Assembly: GCA_028023455.1 (NCBI GenBank)
Contig: JAQFVV010000018.1
Span: 11,490,771-11,554,770, forward strand
Direction of reading: 5' to 3'
From: Epiperipatus broadwayi
Taxonomy: Eukaryota; Onychophora; Udeonychophora; Euonychophora; Peripatidae
DNA: 64,000 bases
A program made the translations under genes and the position numbers. The notes below the pieces were generated by a model that saw nothing but the letters and a program-made list of their open reading frames with translations, made no database searches and was not told where the DNA came from. Below are positions 10,901 to 22,304 of the stretch, piece by piece (the stretch's first letter is position 1; each line of letters starts with the position of its first letter).

Positions 10901-11392
10901 AGTAATTGAGCATTCAAAATATGAGAATTAACAAAATGTTTACTTTCTTCAATTTCACCATTAATTGATTTCAAGTTTATATTAGAAAGAAAGAATAATA
11001 AGTGGTCTCATAAGTCTGGAATATATTGTGCTTCATCAGCTCTATTTAAACCAATTAGTCTTAATATTTCAATCGATTCCCTCATCATTCTCAAATCATA
11101 CTTTTCCAAATTAGCAAGTATTTTAATATTAAAATATTTGATTTTGATCACACTAAAATACTTGTTAATTTGAAAAAGTATGATTTGAAGACCATGAGAG
11201 AGTCAACTGAAATATTAAAAAGACCAACTGGTTTAAATAGAACTAATAAAGCACAACATATTCCAGTCTTATGGAAACTACTTATTTTATCTCTTTCTTC
11301 TAATATGAACTTGAAATCAATTAATGGTGAAACTGAAGAAAATGGACATTTTGTTAATTCACATATTCTGAATGCTCAACTGAATTATTACT
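10901..11392. repeat. Long inverted repeat with a reading frame shared by both arms
   Basis: The left arm (about 10901-11124) and right arm (about 11154-11392) are reverse complements at roughly 80-85% identity with a 29-bp spacer. In the right arm the plus strand is open over 11170-11409 and includes GLNRTNKAQHIPVLW, MNLKSINGETEE and HFVNSHILNAQL. The left arm read on the minus strand gives GLNRADEAQYIPDL, then a stop, INLKSINGEIEE and HFVNSHILNAQL. One indel between the arms is a 3-base in-frame change; another of 2 bases breaks the frame. The differences look partly conservative, so the duplicated unit may once have been coding. I do not recognise the protein. Confidence 0.8.
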
Positions 11393-11399
11393 CAAAGGG

Positions 11400-13845
11400 A
11401 TTTTCCTGATATCTGATGATGGCTTATGAAACACAGTTTATTACTTCTTTTACCGCCAGTAAGATTAATTCCTCACAATTGTGTGTAGTTTTCCTATTTT
11501 TTGTGATTAATAATGAAATATTATAAGAAGCTTGTAATCTGCCATTATCTTGTTTAGTGGATGATGAGACTTTTAAAATATTTTTCTTCTAGTACTTAAA
11601 AATAGGATAAATCTTTATTCTTTTTGTGAGCATGCATTTTAGTCAAATGCTCTTGTAGCTAGAAGGCTTTATGGCTTCATTTGAAAATACTTTTTGACAA
11701 ATCAAGCACATAAATAATAATTGGTTTGTAGGATATTGACTAAAACCATATTTCAAATACTCCCCATAAAGTTCATGTTTATAAAATTTGTTCATTGTAA
11801 AATAAATGTTATTTTTATTGTTATGTCTCTATAATGACTTAGTATTCGCCAATCAATATCCAGAAATCTAAACATTGTGTAATTTATAAGGCAAATATTT
11901 TCATGCTATTTATTCAAAGTATAGTTACATAAATAAAAATATTAAACTATTTAATGATGATGATTTTGCAGATATGAAGAATGCATTTGAAATATAATAT
12001 TATTCATTTTATTCTATTGATCACTGTAAGTTAAAACTGCAATTTATTTAAATAAGACTGCTTTTATAGTCAATCATTGTCTATTTTAATTTAATAAAAT
12101 GTATTTATGTTGTTGATGAATATTTATGAGTGGCCATAAAATCCTTTTCTACTCTTGGTATTTTAATGCTATCCTAGAAGATGATTGTATTATTCCAAAT
12201 TTAGAGTTTTATGCATTTTAGTTTTAATTAAAATATTTTATTAATATTTTTATGATTGTTATTATTATATAGTAGATATACATTAACTTGTAGACTAAAT
12301 GTATGTCTTCTCATGTTTATCATTAGGATATCATTCATTTTATTAACATCATGTTCATAAAGCAAAATATTGAGAAAATTTAACATTAAAATATAATAGA
12401 AGAACCCTGAGATCATAACACCATTGTTCTATAAAATAAGAACTTATATTTGTTGTCAAAGAAAAAACGAAGTGGCATAAACAAATCAATAAGATTTATA
12501 AAAGATGACTATTTTATTAAAATATGGATCATGACAATAAGATGATGAAGAGGGAATTGAAGGTATATGGAGGGGGATAATAAAAGAAATTTTATTATAA
12601 GTAAAGAAATTATTGCACCCTTGCTACTTTGTGATGTGTGCTATAAATATTGGGAGCTTAGAAAGTTTTGCAAGAGTTAGTTGCGGTTTCTCCTCCTCTT
12701 AAAATTTTATTCCATTATACTTTATAATGCTTAATTGTTATTATTATTATCATTATTGTAGCTCTATTATTAGCATAAATTGTAGTAGCAAAAAACTCTT
12801 GAGCTTTGCACGATTATTTGATTCACCACAATTAATAATTTACTTACATCCATAGTTTTCCTGGATACAATATATATATACACTGTGTATATCTTCTTCT
12901 TTTTTTAACCTTTTCGAATTTATCATGACTTTAATAAATAAATTTGTATTTTCTTTTTAAGTTTCTAATTAAAAGCTTTGCAAACATTTGAATCATTTTA
13001 TTGATGCTATTATGAAAGATAATGAATAGGCTTGTTACTTAATTACAGACTTGTAAATATAATATCAATGCAATCCAACACGAAAAAATCCTTGACAACT
13101 AGATTTTATCTTTTTTCTACGATAAAATTAACTAGATTTTATCTTCAATAAAATATTTAGAATACATGAAGCACATTTCTCTATGTTCTTTTCAATTACT
13201 AATATGTGGACTTAAAAAAAAAAATCACAAACATTGATCGTAAAAAAAAAATACCACTACTGTACAAAAACTTAATAGATGTTGAATGTCTTCTAAATGG
13301 TAGATGAAGTTCATCAATTATTTTACTTGTGATTAAATCAACATTAAATTTAATAAAACTATCATGTGTCAAGCCCAACTGCAAATTCAGTTGTAATCAA
13401 ATATGATAAATTATTTTTAATAATACCATAATTGTATGCAACTACAGGTAAGATAACATTATTTCAAAATTCACAAACTTAAAAACTTGCAACATGACAA
13501 TATACAAATTTCCATAAAGATTACAATCCTCCTGGCACAATAATCAATTAAAAAGTTAAATTGCTACAAATTTTCAGGTCAACCATAGTTATTCACATAT
13601 GCTACATGAATACTTTTAATATATATTGACTTTCAACTATGCACAATGTATAAAAGCAAAAAATTTCAAAACAAATGACAATATAAAAAATGTGATAGTA
13701 TCTAATACCTGGACATCATTAAATTGCAAATACATGTACTCAAAGAATGTCCACAGCATATTTTTTTATGAAAAAGTGATAATTAATTTTTCTATACACT
13801 GATCTGCAATCATGTAAGATTCTACACTAAAGTATATATTCACTT
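11400..13845. other. AT-rich sequence without a recognisable gene
   Basis: No gene supported on either strand. AACTAGATTTTATCTT occurs twice between 13097 and 13146. The minus-strand frame at 13199-13384 is open but unlike any family I know. Confidence 0.5.
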
Positions 13846-13849
13846 TCTA

Positions 13850-14045
13850 AATTAATTGCCTTTTAAATTCACCAAGTCCAACAATGACCATCCATTTAAT
13901 ATTAGACAATCTTTCCAATTCGTGCAACCTTTCTTCACTTAAAAGTGATCTGCAGTTATAAGTAATCACTGCCTGGGTCCCCAATAAGGAAATTTTTAGT
14001 GCCCTCTATTTTCAACTGCCAAACACTGCCTTGACTGGTAAATAT
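13850..14045 (-). mobile_element. RTE retrotransposon fragment (5' end, start of the endonuclease)
   Basis: On the minus strand this matches the 5' part of the RTE element at 15363-19065. It translates as NCRSLLSEERLHELE, then NIKWMVIVGLGEF, against NCKSLPSEGRLQELE and NIKWDIIGFCEV in the longer copy. Upstream of the shared frame, the non-coding sequence is also alike (GCCTTGACTGG here, GCCTTGGTTGG there), so both copies reach about the same 5' end. Only about 200 bp remain. Confidence 0.75.
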
Positions 14046-14309
14046 AGTATATTTTGCATAAATTATATATATTGAAACAATATTTGTAAAGTATTAACTG
14101 TGCAGCCTTTGGTGGCACTGTTTCTAGTTAAAATCAGAGCGATATAACATTACCGGGCCACTAGATTTTTTTAATTTTTATACATTTAAGTGACTATTTT
14201 AAAACAAAATATGGTAATATTTATCATATATATATATAATTAAATTTAGACAATAATTGTTATTTCCTTTTTCACATTTGTAAATTTGCATTTATGAACA
14301 GAATTTGAT

Positions 14310-14535
14310 TTTAATTATTAAAGATTATCTCTGATTATATTAAATGATTTAATTTCTTTTGTTTTTAAAATTTAATGTAATATGTATGTAAACATAATAT
14401 AGCATTTGGTTGCTTTCCATAAACAATTTAGGAATATATAACAGAAAAAAATAGCAACCACCAGGTCAATTGGAGTTATGAATCAGAACTAGAATTTTAT
14501 GGTTGTTAATAGATCAGACTTTTTTTTTAAAAAAA
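14310..14535 (+). repeat. Dispersed repeat, copy 1 (first part)
   Basis: This is similar to 21150-21370 in the same orientation. Shared blocks include AATTTAATGYAATAT, TGTAAACA, ATAGCA followed by TTGG, and TATATAAMAGAAAAA. The similarity resumes after a foldback element, at about 15270-15345 (AAACTTTGAAATA and GTCGAATACTGAAA). No coding sequence seen, and the boundaries are soft. Confidence 0.5.
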
Positions 14536-14654
14536 GACAATCAATTACTGCATTTACCATATACTGTATTAGTATACATGAATTTTAAAATTACGCTGGA
14601 CTTAAATCTTCTAAATCATTGTAATTCTATATTGGACTAGTTTCAACATTGAAT

Positions 14655-15056
14655 ATTAATTGTTAAATGTTTTTAGAAAAATTCAAACTTTATTTAAACT
14701 TTTCAAATTCATTCAACTGTTAATAACAGCACACAGATTAGTATATAACAATGTATTGGCTGACATTGTTATCCTCTCTTCTTCAGATGTTGCTAATCTG
14801 ACAGCGGCAGTACTAACAACGGAAGTGAAGCAGGGACTTTCGGATTCACGAATATTGAATTTAAGGCAACATTATAACCAACAAGGCTATTCTGTCACCT
14901 TAAATTCAATATTCATGAATCTGAAAGTTCTAGGTTTCAATTTCCTTACTTGAAACACTGTGTTTTATATTAATCTGTATGCTATTACTAACAATTGAAA
15001 GTATTTAAAAACTTTAAATAAAGTTTGAAGTTTTCTAGAAACATTTAACAATAAAC
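14655..15056. repeat. Foldback element within the dispersed repeat
   Basis: The left end ATTGTTAAATGTTTTTAGAA (14659) mirrors TTTCTAGAAACATTTAACAAT (ending 15052). Next to the centre, GATTCACGAATATTGAATTT mirrors AAATTCAATATTCATGAATC. The left arm has about 90 bp (14745-14835, with CTTCTTCAGATGTTGCTAAT) that the right arm lacks, so the element is asymmetric. A related partial copy lies at 41199-41335. The open frame at 14660-14953 spans arm and centre and is not credible as a gene. Confidence 0.75.
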
Positions 15057-15269
15057 TTACATTATAGTAATAGTTAAACATATAATTACAACTACAATAC
15101 TGTCATCATAAACTTTGTGAGACAAAAAAACCTTCTTAATCAGCATGTGAAGACTGAATTTTTTATATTACTATATATCATAAGGTCAGTTGTTCATCTC
15201 CAGATTATTTGAAATTGAAAACTCAACAAATTTATATAAAAAATTATTAGATAAGGAAGTAACGACTAT

Positions 15270-15345
15270 TTACTGTTAAACTTTGAAATACTACATGTAT
15301 TATTATCATTAGGTGTCGAATACTGAAACACAACAAATTGAAATA
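15270..15345 (+). repeat. Dispersed repeat, copy 1 (second part)
   Basis: TTAAACTTTGAAATACTACAT followed by GGTGTCGAATACTGAAA resembles 21555-21583 joined to 21936-21965, once the 339-bp insertion in the other copy is removed. This supports reading the 21584-21922 element as an insertion. Confidence 0.45.
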
Positions 15346-15644
15346 TAAAGCAAAAAATCAAAATATCATCATCATTTTCAACCCTTATCGATCCCCTACA
15401 GAATGATGGTCTCTCCGAGTTCAATCCATCTTCTACAATCTCTAGTCTCTGTTCTCCATATCACCTCAGCACACTTCCTTATTTCAGCCATTCATCTCAC
15501 ATGTGGTCTCTTTCTATGTCTTTTACAAATTCTTGGAATCTAATTTAAAATTTCAATGGTCCATCCATTATTATCTCTTTTAACAAAATGTCTGGCCAAC
15601 TTCATTACAGCCTCTTAATTATTTCAATGATGTCAATAACACCC

Positions 15645-15970
15645 CTGTTTGTTCTCTCACCCATGTATTTCATTTTCGATCTCTTCTAGTTACTCCTAAC
15701 ATGCACATCTCCATACCTCTGTGAGTGATCTGAAGTCTCTGTATTGCTCTTTTGTATCCCTCAGATCCATAAGTAAGAATAGTAAAACACAAAGGAACTC
15801 CAATCAATAAGACTTGCTTGTTCTCTCACCCATATATTTTGTTTTTGATCTCTCCTTGTTACTCCTAACAGGTATTTCTCCATACTTCTTTGAGTGGTGT
15901 GAAGTCTCTGTAGTGCTCTTCTGTAAGTCTCAGATCCATAAGTAAACACTGGTAATACACATTTATTAAA
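15645..15970 (-). repeat. Partial internal duplication in the older RTE
   Basis: About 140 bp of the C-terminal coding region occurs twice in the same orientation, at about 15650-15780 and 15818-15960. Each copy contains TTGTTCTCTCACCCAT, GATCTCT..TAGTTACTCCTAAC-like sequence, GAAGTCTCTGTA and CAGATCCATAAGTAA. The younger RTE copy has this region once, so the duplication arose in this copy. Confidence 0.7.
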
Positions 15971-17095
15971 ACCCTCCCTTTTATAACAAATAGATATATT
16001 TTCTTTTGCAATTGAGTTATTTCTATCAAAAGTACTTCAACCAATTTGTTTAATTTCATCCATTATATTTCCATCTGTAATAATAATCTAACCAAAGTAT
16101 TTGCAATTGTTAACTTCTTCTAACTCATCATTATCAAATTTTTATTTTCTTCTTTTGGAGAAAATCTTACTTTAGTCCTATTTTCTTACTTATATCCGAG
16201 TAATTCTTGCAACATCTCCTGAAGTTCTAAAGTATTATTTGCAAAAAAAAAACTACATTATCTGCAACATCTAGATTACTTAAATAATCTCCACTTATTT
16301 TTATTTCATTAACTTCCCATTTTAATTCATAAAATACTTCTTGAAAACTGCTGCAAAAAGCTTTGGAGATATAGAATTACCCTATCATACACCCTGCTCA
16401 ATGTTAATTTTCCTAATATCATTATATAATCTAATTGTTTCTGTTGCATTTAACTAAATATTCTTCAGAATATCACAATATCCTGGGTCTATACCTTGAT
16501 GATCCAATGCTTTTAACATTGAAGAAATGTTTATAAAAACAAATAACTTTTCACAATCTACAAACCAAAGCATAATGCCAACTCATATTCATTAGTCCTT
16601 TGTATAACTTCTCTCAATACTTGAATATGATCTATTGTGCTCAACCCACTTTTAAATCCAACCCGTTCTTTTGGTTGTTAAAATCCAAAGTTCACTGTAG
16701 ATGAGTTGTAATTATTTTTGTAAAATTTTTGTATAGAACTGATAAAAGACAAATAGATCTATAATTTCTAATATCCTCTTTATCACTTTTTAAAATATTA
16801 ATACTGCATTCTTCCAACCATCTGGTAAATCTTTATCATTTAGACATTTGGAGCTTTTCTCTTCATAAATTTAAATGCATGTCTCACTTCTTCATTTAAA
16901 ATCCTAGGCAATTCAGAAGATATAGTTGAAGGAGGTGCTTTTCCTTGTTCTTTATTGCTATATAATTATTGATAGAACTCTTCTGCACATTTCATAATGT
17001 CATCTTTCTTTTTAGTAATAGTTCAATCTTTTTTTCTTATTGCAGAAGTATTTCCTAACAATATCAAAATATTGTTCTACACTCTTGCAACTTTT

Positions 17096-17107
17096 ATTCT
17101 CTTCTAT
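17096..17107. repeat. Target-site duplication of the inner RTE (one side)
   Basis: ATTCTCTTCTAT at 17096-17107 is identical to 17891-17902. It directly abuts the ATG-repeat 3' tail of the inner RTE. Confidence 0.85.
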
Positions 17108-17890
17108 CATCATCATTAATCATTATCAATCCACTGCAGGATGAAGGTCTCTCCAAGTTTAATCCATCTTCTCCGATCTTTAGCTTCTCTTCTCCACAAC
17201 ACCCCTGCACATTTTCTTATTTCATCCATCCATCTCACATGTTGTCTCTTTCTGGGTCTTTTACAATCTCTTGGAATCCAGTTTAAAATTTCAATTGTCC
17301 ATCTATTATCATCTCTTCTAGCAATATGTCCAGCCCAACTCCATTTCAATCTTTTAATTTTTTCAAAAAGGTCAGTAACACCTGTTTATTGTCTTACCCA
17401 TACATTGCGTTTTCGATCTCTTCTTGTTATTCCCAACATACATCTCTCCATACTCCTTTGAGTGGTCTGAAGTCTCTGTATTGCTCTTCTATTAAGTGTC
17501 CAAGTCTCAGATCCATAAGTAAGAACTGGTAAAACACATTTGTTAAAAACCATCCTTTTCAAACACATAGGCATATTTCCTTTTAGTATCAAGTTATTTC
17601 TACCAAAAGCACTCCAACCAAGTTTAATTCTATGATTAATTTCCTCCATTATGTTTCCATCTGTATTAATAATCTGACCAAGGTATTTGTAACTGTTAAC
17701 TTCTTCTAATTCTTCATAATCAATCTTTATTTTCATATTTTGAGCAAATCGATTAAACATTACTTTAGTCTTTTTAACATTTATCTTTAGTCCTACTTTT
17801 CTACTTCCATCAGCTAACTCCTGCAACATTTCCTGCAGCTCTGAAGCATTATTTGCAAAAACAACTACATCATCTGCGAAATCTAAATGG
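17108..17890 (-). mobile_element. Younger, 5'-truncated RTE copy inserted in the older RTE
   Basis: This 783-bp insert starts inside the reverse transcriptase just before the catalytic box, HLDFADDVVVFANN (17848-17890), which is intact here. It continues with the thumb and C-terminal region in one open frame from 17829 to 17386: KINVKKTKVMF, YKYLGQIINTDGN, VLPVLTYGSETWTL, QRLQTTQRSMER. A stop lies at about 17383. The reading resumes to 17116 with WSWAGHIARRDDNRW and RWIKLGETFILQWI, the usual RTE C-terminus. The 3' end is a GATGATG tail at 17108. It is flanked by a perfect 12-bp duplication, ATTCTCTTCTAT. It has far fewer lesions than the surrounding older copy, consistent with later insertion by target-primed reverse transcription. 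Confidence 0.9.
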
Positions 17891-17902
17891 ATTCTCTTCT
17901 AT
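17891..17902. repeat. Target-site duplication of the inner RTE (other side)
   Basis: This is the second copy of ATTCTCTTCTAT. Removing one copy and the insert gives, on the minus strand, an uninterrupted reading ELIRKGIEENKSCKSVEQYF across the join. Confidence 0.85.
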
Positions 17903-19069
17903 ACCTTTCCTTATTAGCTCACAATTGTACTTTCTTATATCATTCAACTCTTTTTCACATCATTTTACAAAATTTGAGATATTCAATCCTTCTTAATGCA
18001 TCATTTTTATATATTTTCATAATCCTTTTTTTTTTTTTTCATAAATTGTCACCTCAGTAGAAATTTTACTGGTTCAATTGCTGTTTTGTACTAGCTATAT
18101 CTTTGTTGCAGTTTTTAAAAGTGTATCAGTTATCTTCCTACTGATTCCATTCAAATTTGAATCATGTTCAAAATCTGTTCATATTTGAAAAAGATTTACA
18201 AGTTCTAATTTAAATTCATTGAAATATTTCTGAAAATTAACTATGAATTATTGGTTTTCTTAATAATTTTTGAGATATATCTCACTAACCAATGATTACT
18301 TAATGTGTTGAATTTATTAAGAACATTACAATCTTGAATTACATATTTTCTGTTAGTCAAAATGTAATCCAATTCTGCTGTACCATCATTTGGATGCTTC
18401 TATGTCCATATTAACATTTTTCTCAAAAAGAGAACAGTTATTCTTTTTCTGCAAACTCTGCAAGTCTATGTTCTCTCATTTTTATCACCATAACCAAATT
18501 TACCATAGCATTTTCATCTTTCAATTGTTTATCAATTCTAGTATTAATGTTTCCTATGACAATTTTAAAATGTTGTTTGGTCTGATCAAAAGTCTTTGTA
18601 CACCCATATAAAAATACTTTACTTTGTCATCACAATGAGAACTTGCTGGAGTATAAACCTGAATTATCTTCATTTGAAAACTGCTATTAAGTTGAATAAC
18701 TAATCTTGCCATTCTGCCCGATACACCATCAATCTCAACAATGTTGTCCATCCACTTTTTATTTATAATGAATCCTACTCCACTTGTTTGTGCCTTTGTA
18801 GTACAGTACATGTCTATTTTTTAAATCAATTGTCTCTTCATCTTTTCTTCTAACTTCACAAAATCCAATAATGTCCCATTTAATATTAAACATTTCTTCT
18901 TCCAATTCTTGCAATCTTCCTTCACTTGGAAGTGATTTGCAGTTGCTAGTACTTAAATAAAGTCATCATCAAATGACAGCCTGAGTCCACAATCAAAAGA
19001 TTCTTAGAATCCTCTAACTTCAGCCACCAATCTGCTGCCTTGGTTGGTGACATTACTGTGTCCTGGGAA

Positions 19070-21145
19070 TAAAATCATGATTTATTTTTGTCTATCATGA
19101 TTATAAATATCTATTAAAAAAAAAAAAAAGATTCATGCACACATTTATTTTGCCTTAAAAAAAGTCAACTGATATTTCAGTAAAGAGCTATCAGGCAATT
19201 GAGAAGAAAGACTATAATATTTTTTCATCTTAAATTCAGAGACAAAAAGCCAATAAACTAACCACGCTAGCTAATGCATATTGGTGAGAAATCCATTCAT
19301 GTTTGTGTACTATATGAATAATTAAATAATAATAATAACTGCAATGTCATGAATGTATGGAACGGACATTAGGAATTTGCACTACTTGGTTCCTTTAGGG
19401 TCTCCAAGAGGAATCAAAAGATCTTTCAGTTAACAGCAAATTCTTTTCTGTAACTAAGAAATAATATAAGTGTAAAATTTTTGGCTGAAAACAAATCAAA
19501 AGTTGATGAAGTGATATGAATAATCCATCCTTATATAACTCTGGAACTTACAGAAAATTATTAAGAGCTAAGCTATTGACTATATTCCAGGAAAAACTCA
19601 AATATTGGAGGACCGAGACCTAAAATTGTTTCATACATTTAATCAGTTTCAAAATATATGGGATTAATATTTTAACTTATACTATGAGGATAAAGTGTAA
19701 AATAATTTGAATAAAGGAGAAAAAGAAAAAATAGCAGAGGTAAAACTGTTCATACAATAGTGCACCCCAGAGTAATTAATGGTACTTCTATTATAACACC
19801 TTGTATAAGCATATGGAATGGTGATCATGTGATGTTTAGTGGTTTAAAGAAAATAATGTTATAGAAGACTTATTAAGACAATGGAATTGTTAACCTGATG
19901 TGTAACTCATTGAAAGGAAATAGCTAACTTATACTTTAATCCCAGAAAGTGTCCAAATATCTCATTTTAGGCAACTGAAAATGGAGCAAAATTAAATTTA
20001 TCACTGTTTTAAATATTTATCTACAATAAGCAAGATCATATAAATGTGTCCAGAATAGCTTCCATAGAAAACCTAATTAAATAATATTTAAGATTTAAAA
20101 AATCACTCACACTTTTGTAGAGAAAACAATTAATTTTAGATATATAAATGTTCAGACATTTAATAAAGAAAAGGTAGACATATGTAGTTTTAAAAATTGA
20201 TTTTATTCGTGCTGAGCATGTTTCCAATACATTCTGTATTGTAATCACAATTCTTTTACATTTCTATTATTGATAGTAATTAATTATATTATTATCTAAA
20301 TACTCCTAAATTATTAACTGCAAAGTTACTATAGAAAACCCGATTAGAAAATATTTAAAATTAAAAAAATATTTACGGTCTTAGATAGAAAATGATAAAT
20401 TATATGAAGATAAAACATCAAAATAATAATAAAAGTTTTCATTGATGAAATCATAAATGATATGCTGAAATTTGTTATTGACAATATCATGAATAAAATT
20501 TGATCAAGTATGCATTTTTGAAAATATTTTAAAGGGAAGTAATAAAATAATTATTTGGTGTAATTTTTGAATGATTATGAGAAAAAATATACTGAGAATC
20601 ATTTTTTATTATTATTATTACTGCTACATATGAGTACATTCCTTGAAGAGTTGTTTCTATAATTATAAAGCCACCAGAAGATTATTTATGATCATTTTTT
20701 TAAAACGTATGTATTAATTTAGAAGAGGAAAGATTTTACAACATTAATATTAGTCCTATTAAATGTGAAAATTTCCTCTTAAGTAGTTAACTTAGGAATA
20801 GGATAACATATAACAAGATTAAACTATACATTAGTTTTGCCTTTTATCTGAAAGGATATGTTTGTTTAAATTTTGACTTCATAGATGAAGCAGAAGTTTT
20901 ATAGTAAAATCTTTCTACCTACCAAAAAAATAAAATAATATACAAAGAAACATACTATATTAATTTTTTAAATTTTTTTTTATTATAAATTTTGTGATTT
21001 TACATTATAAAATAAAATATACTAAGTTATTCATAAAGCATATCATACCATTTCCAACCTTCTTATATACTTCACAATAGACTTAACCTTTTTTTTTTTT
21101 TTTGCATTTTATTAGATTTATTTTTCTAAGAAAGGTTCGTGTTTT
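19070..21145. other. AT-rich sequence without a recognisable gene
   Basis: No gene found. CATAGAAAACC with an AATATTTAA run recurs at about 20060-20090 and 20330-20365, a weak repeat. Poly-A and poly-T runs lie near 19114 and 21089. Confidence 0.5.
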
Positions 21146-21149
21146 AAGT

Positions 21150-21583
21150 CCTAAGATTACCTCTATGTTAAATTAATTATTTTCCATTGTTTTATGAAAT
21201 TTAATGCAATATATTTGTAAACAAAAAATAGCAATTGGATTATTTTTCAGAAAGTTTACAAATATATAAAAAGAAAAATTGGTGACAGCTAAGTTAATTT
21301 GAGTCAGAATTTAATAAATGTTAAGAAAAAGGTGAATCTTAGAAAAAAAAGCCAGCAGATAACATATAGGAACAAAGTCTGCAGTTCATGAACTTTGATT
21401 AGACATCTTGGATCAATTTGTGAAATTTAGCATCTTAATACTGCTATATACTATCTACTGAAATATTCACTTCCAAATTAGTAGAAATTAGAAGCTTCAA
21501 CGAATTTACATGAAGTATTATTATATAAAAAAGTATTCTATCAATTACTTATTTTAAACTTTGGAATAACATAATTATATTTA
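21150..21583 (+). repeat. Dispersed repeat, copy 2, interrupted by a palindromic element
   Basis: This matches 14310-14535 and resumes after the insertion at 21936-21965 (GCCCAATACTAAAAT). See copy 1 for the shared blocks. There is no coding sequence. Confidence 0.45.
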
Positions 21584-21935
21584 GCCAATGCACATGAGCT
21601 TTAAAGATAAATTATAAATGAATAAATCTCAATTTTTCCAGACACGAGATATAGTATTTTAGAAAGAATTGAATGAATCCACCCATTCTTTCGACCCAAA
21701 TGTTTATGTATGGGAAAATCTTAAGTATGTGGCCCATACATAAATGTTTGGGTCAAAAAAATGGGTGGATTCATTCCATTCTTTATAAAATACTATATCT
21801 CGTGTCTGGAAAAATTGAGAGTATTCATTTATAATTTATCTTTAAAGCGCATGTGCATTGGCTTAATCGCTAATATTACTATTACATAAAAAACATAGCG
21901 CTATATAAAATAATATCTCATTATAATTATATTTA
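21571..21935. mobile_element. Palindromic element with 13-bp target-site duplication
   Basis: The element occupies 21584-21922 (339 bp), between two identical copies of ATAATTATATTTA (21571-21583 and 21923-21935). About 135-bp arms (21584-21718 and about 21728-21868) are near-perfect reverse complements, with CATACATAAATGTTTGGGTC and GGGTGGATTCATTC near the centre. An asymmetric tail of about 55 bp (21869-21922, with GCTAATATTACTATTACAT) lies on one side only. A half copy in reverse orientation is at 2615-2803 and includes the tail. A 13-bp duplication is longer than most DNA transposons make and more like LINE-mobilised elements. No Pol III boxes or poly-A are obvious, so the class remains open. 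Confidence 0.85.
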
Positions 21936-21969
21936 CTTCTAGCTGCCCAATACTAAAATATATTAATAA

Positions 21970-22300
21970 AAAAAATAAAAATATATAATTGAATATAATC
22001 CTGAATTCAAGTCTGAAAATTTAAATGAATTAGTATAGGTGAGAAATAATGGAAGTCTGTTCATTTTCAATTAATTGCTTATTTAACATACATTATAAAC
22101 TCATCATTCATTAGAAGTATAATTTTTATTACTTTCAAATGCTAGCCATTATGAGAATTAAATGTTTTGCCCAATGTTATTATAATTACAGGTTTTAGTA
22201 TTGCCACTGTTAAAGTTGTAAATAATAATCTAATGGTTAAGCTAATTAGATCAAAATAAGTATTTGGATTATGTCAATATCATGTATCAATATTCTGATA
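21970..22300. other. AT-rich sequence without a recognisable gene
   Basis: Nothing recognisable. Confidence 0.5.
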
Positions 22301-22304
22301 ATTT

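Larger units (their letters stand above)
15363..19065 (-). mobile_element. RTE-type non-LTR retrotransposon, older copy, interrupted by a second RTE
   Basis: Read on the minus strand from about 19065, this is an RTE element with one polyprotein. The APE endonuclease is at about 18550-18950 (NCKSLPSEGRLQELE, DIIGFCEVRR, SGVGFIINKKWMDN, YTPASSH). A linker follows to 17903, then the reverse transcriptase at about 15960-17096. Its SPKLF motif (about 16345-16375) is preceded by GVxQGDSISP-like sequence. The catalytic FADD box has decayed to VADN (about 16250-16275). The C-terminal region (15370-15960) includes QRLHTTQRSMEKYLLGVTRR and a region like RWIELGET, then an ATG-repeat tail at 15363-15376, as is usual for RTE. 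Without the inner insertion the element is about 2.9 kb, close to the family's usual 3.2 kb. Multiple stops and frameshifts mean it is dead. Confidence 0.85.

Noticed and set aside
14100-14170. ATAACATTACCGGGCC resembling ATAACGTTACTGGGCC near 7200
   Set aside because: The match covers about 20 bp; no terminal repeat or duplication is present, so a second DNA transposon copy is not supported.
17141-17461. Open plus-strand frame of 106 codons
   Set aside because: It is the antisense of the RTE C-terminal region, which reads with clear family motifs on the minus strand.
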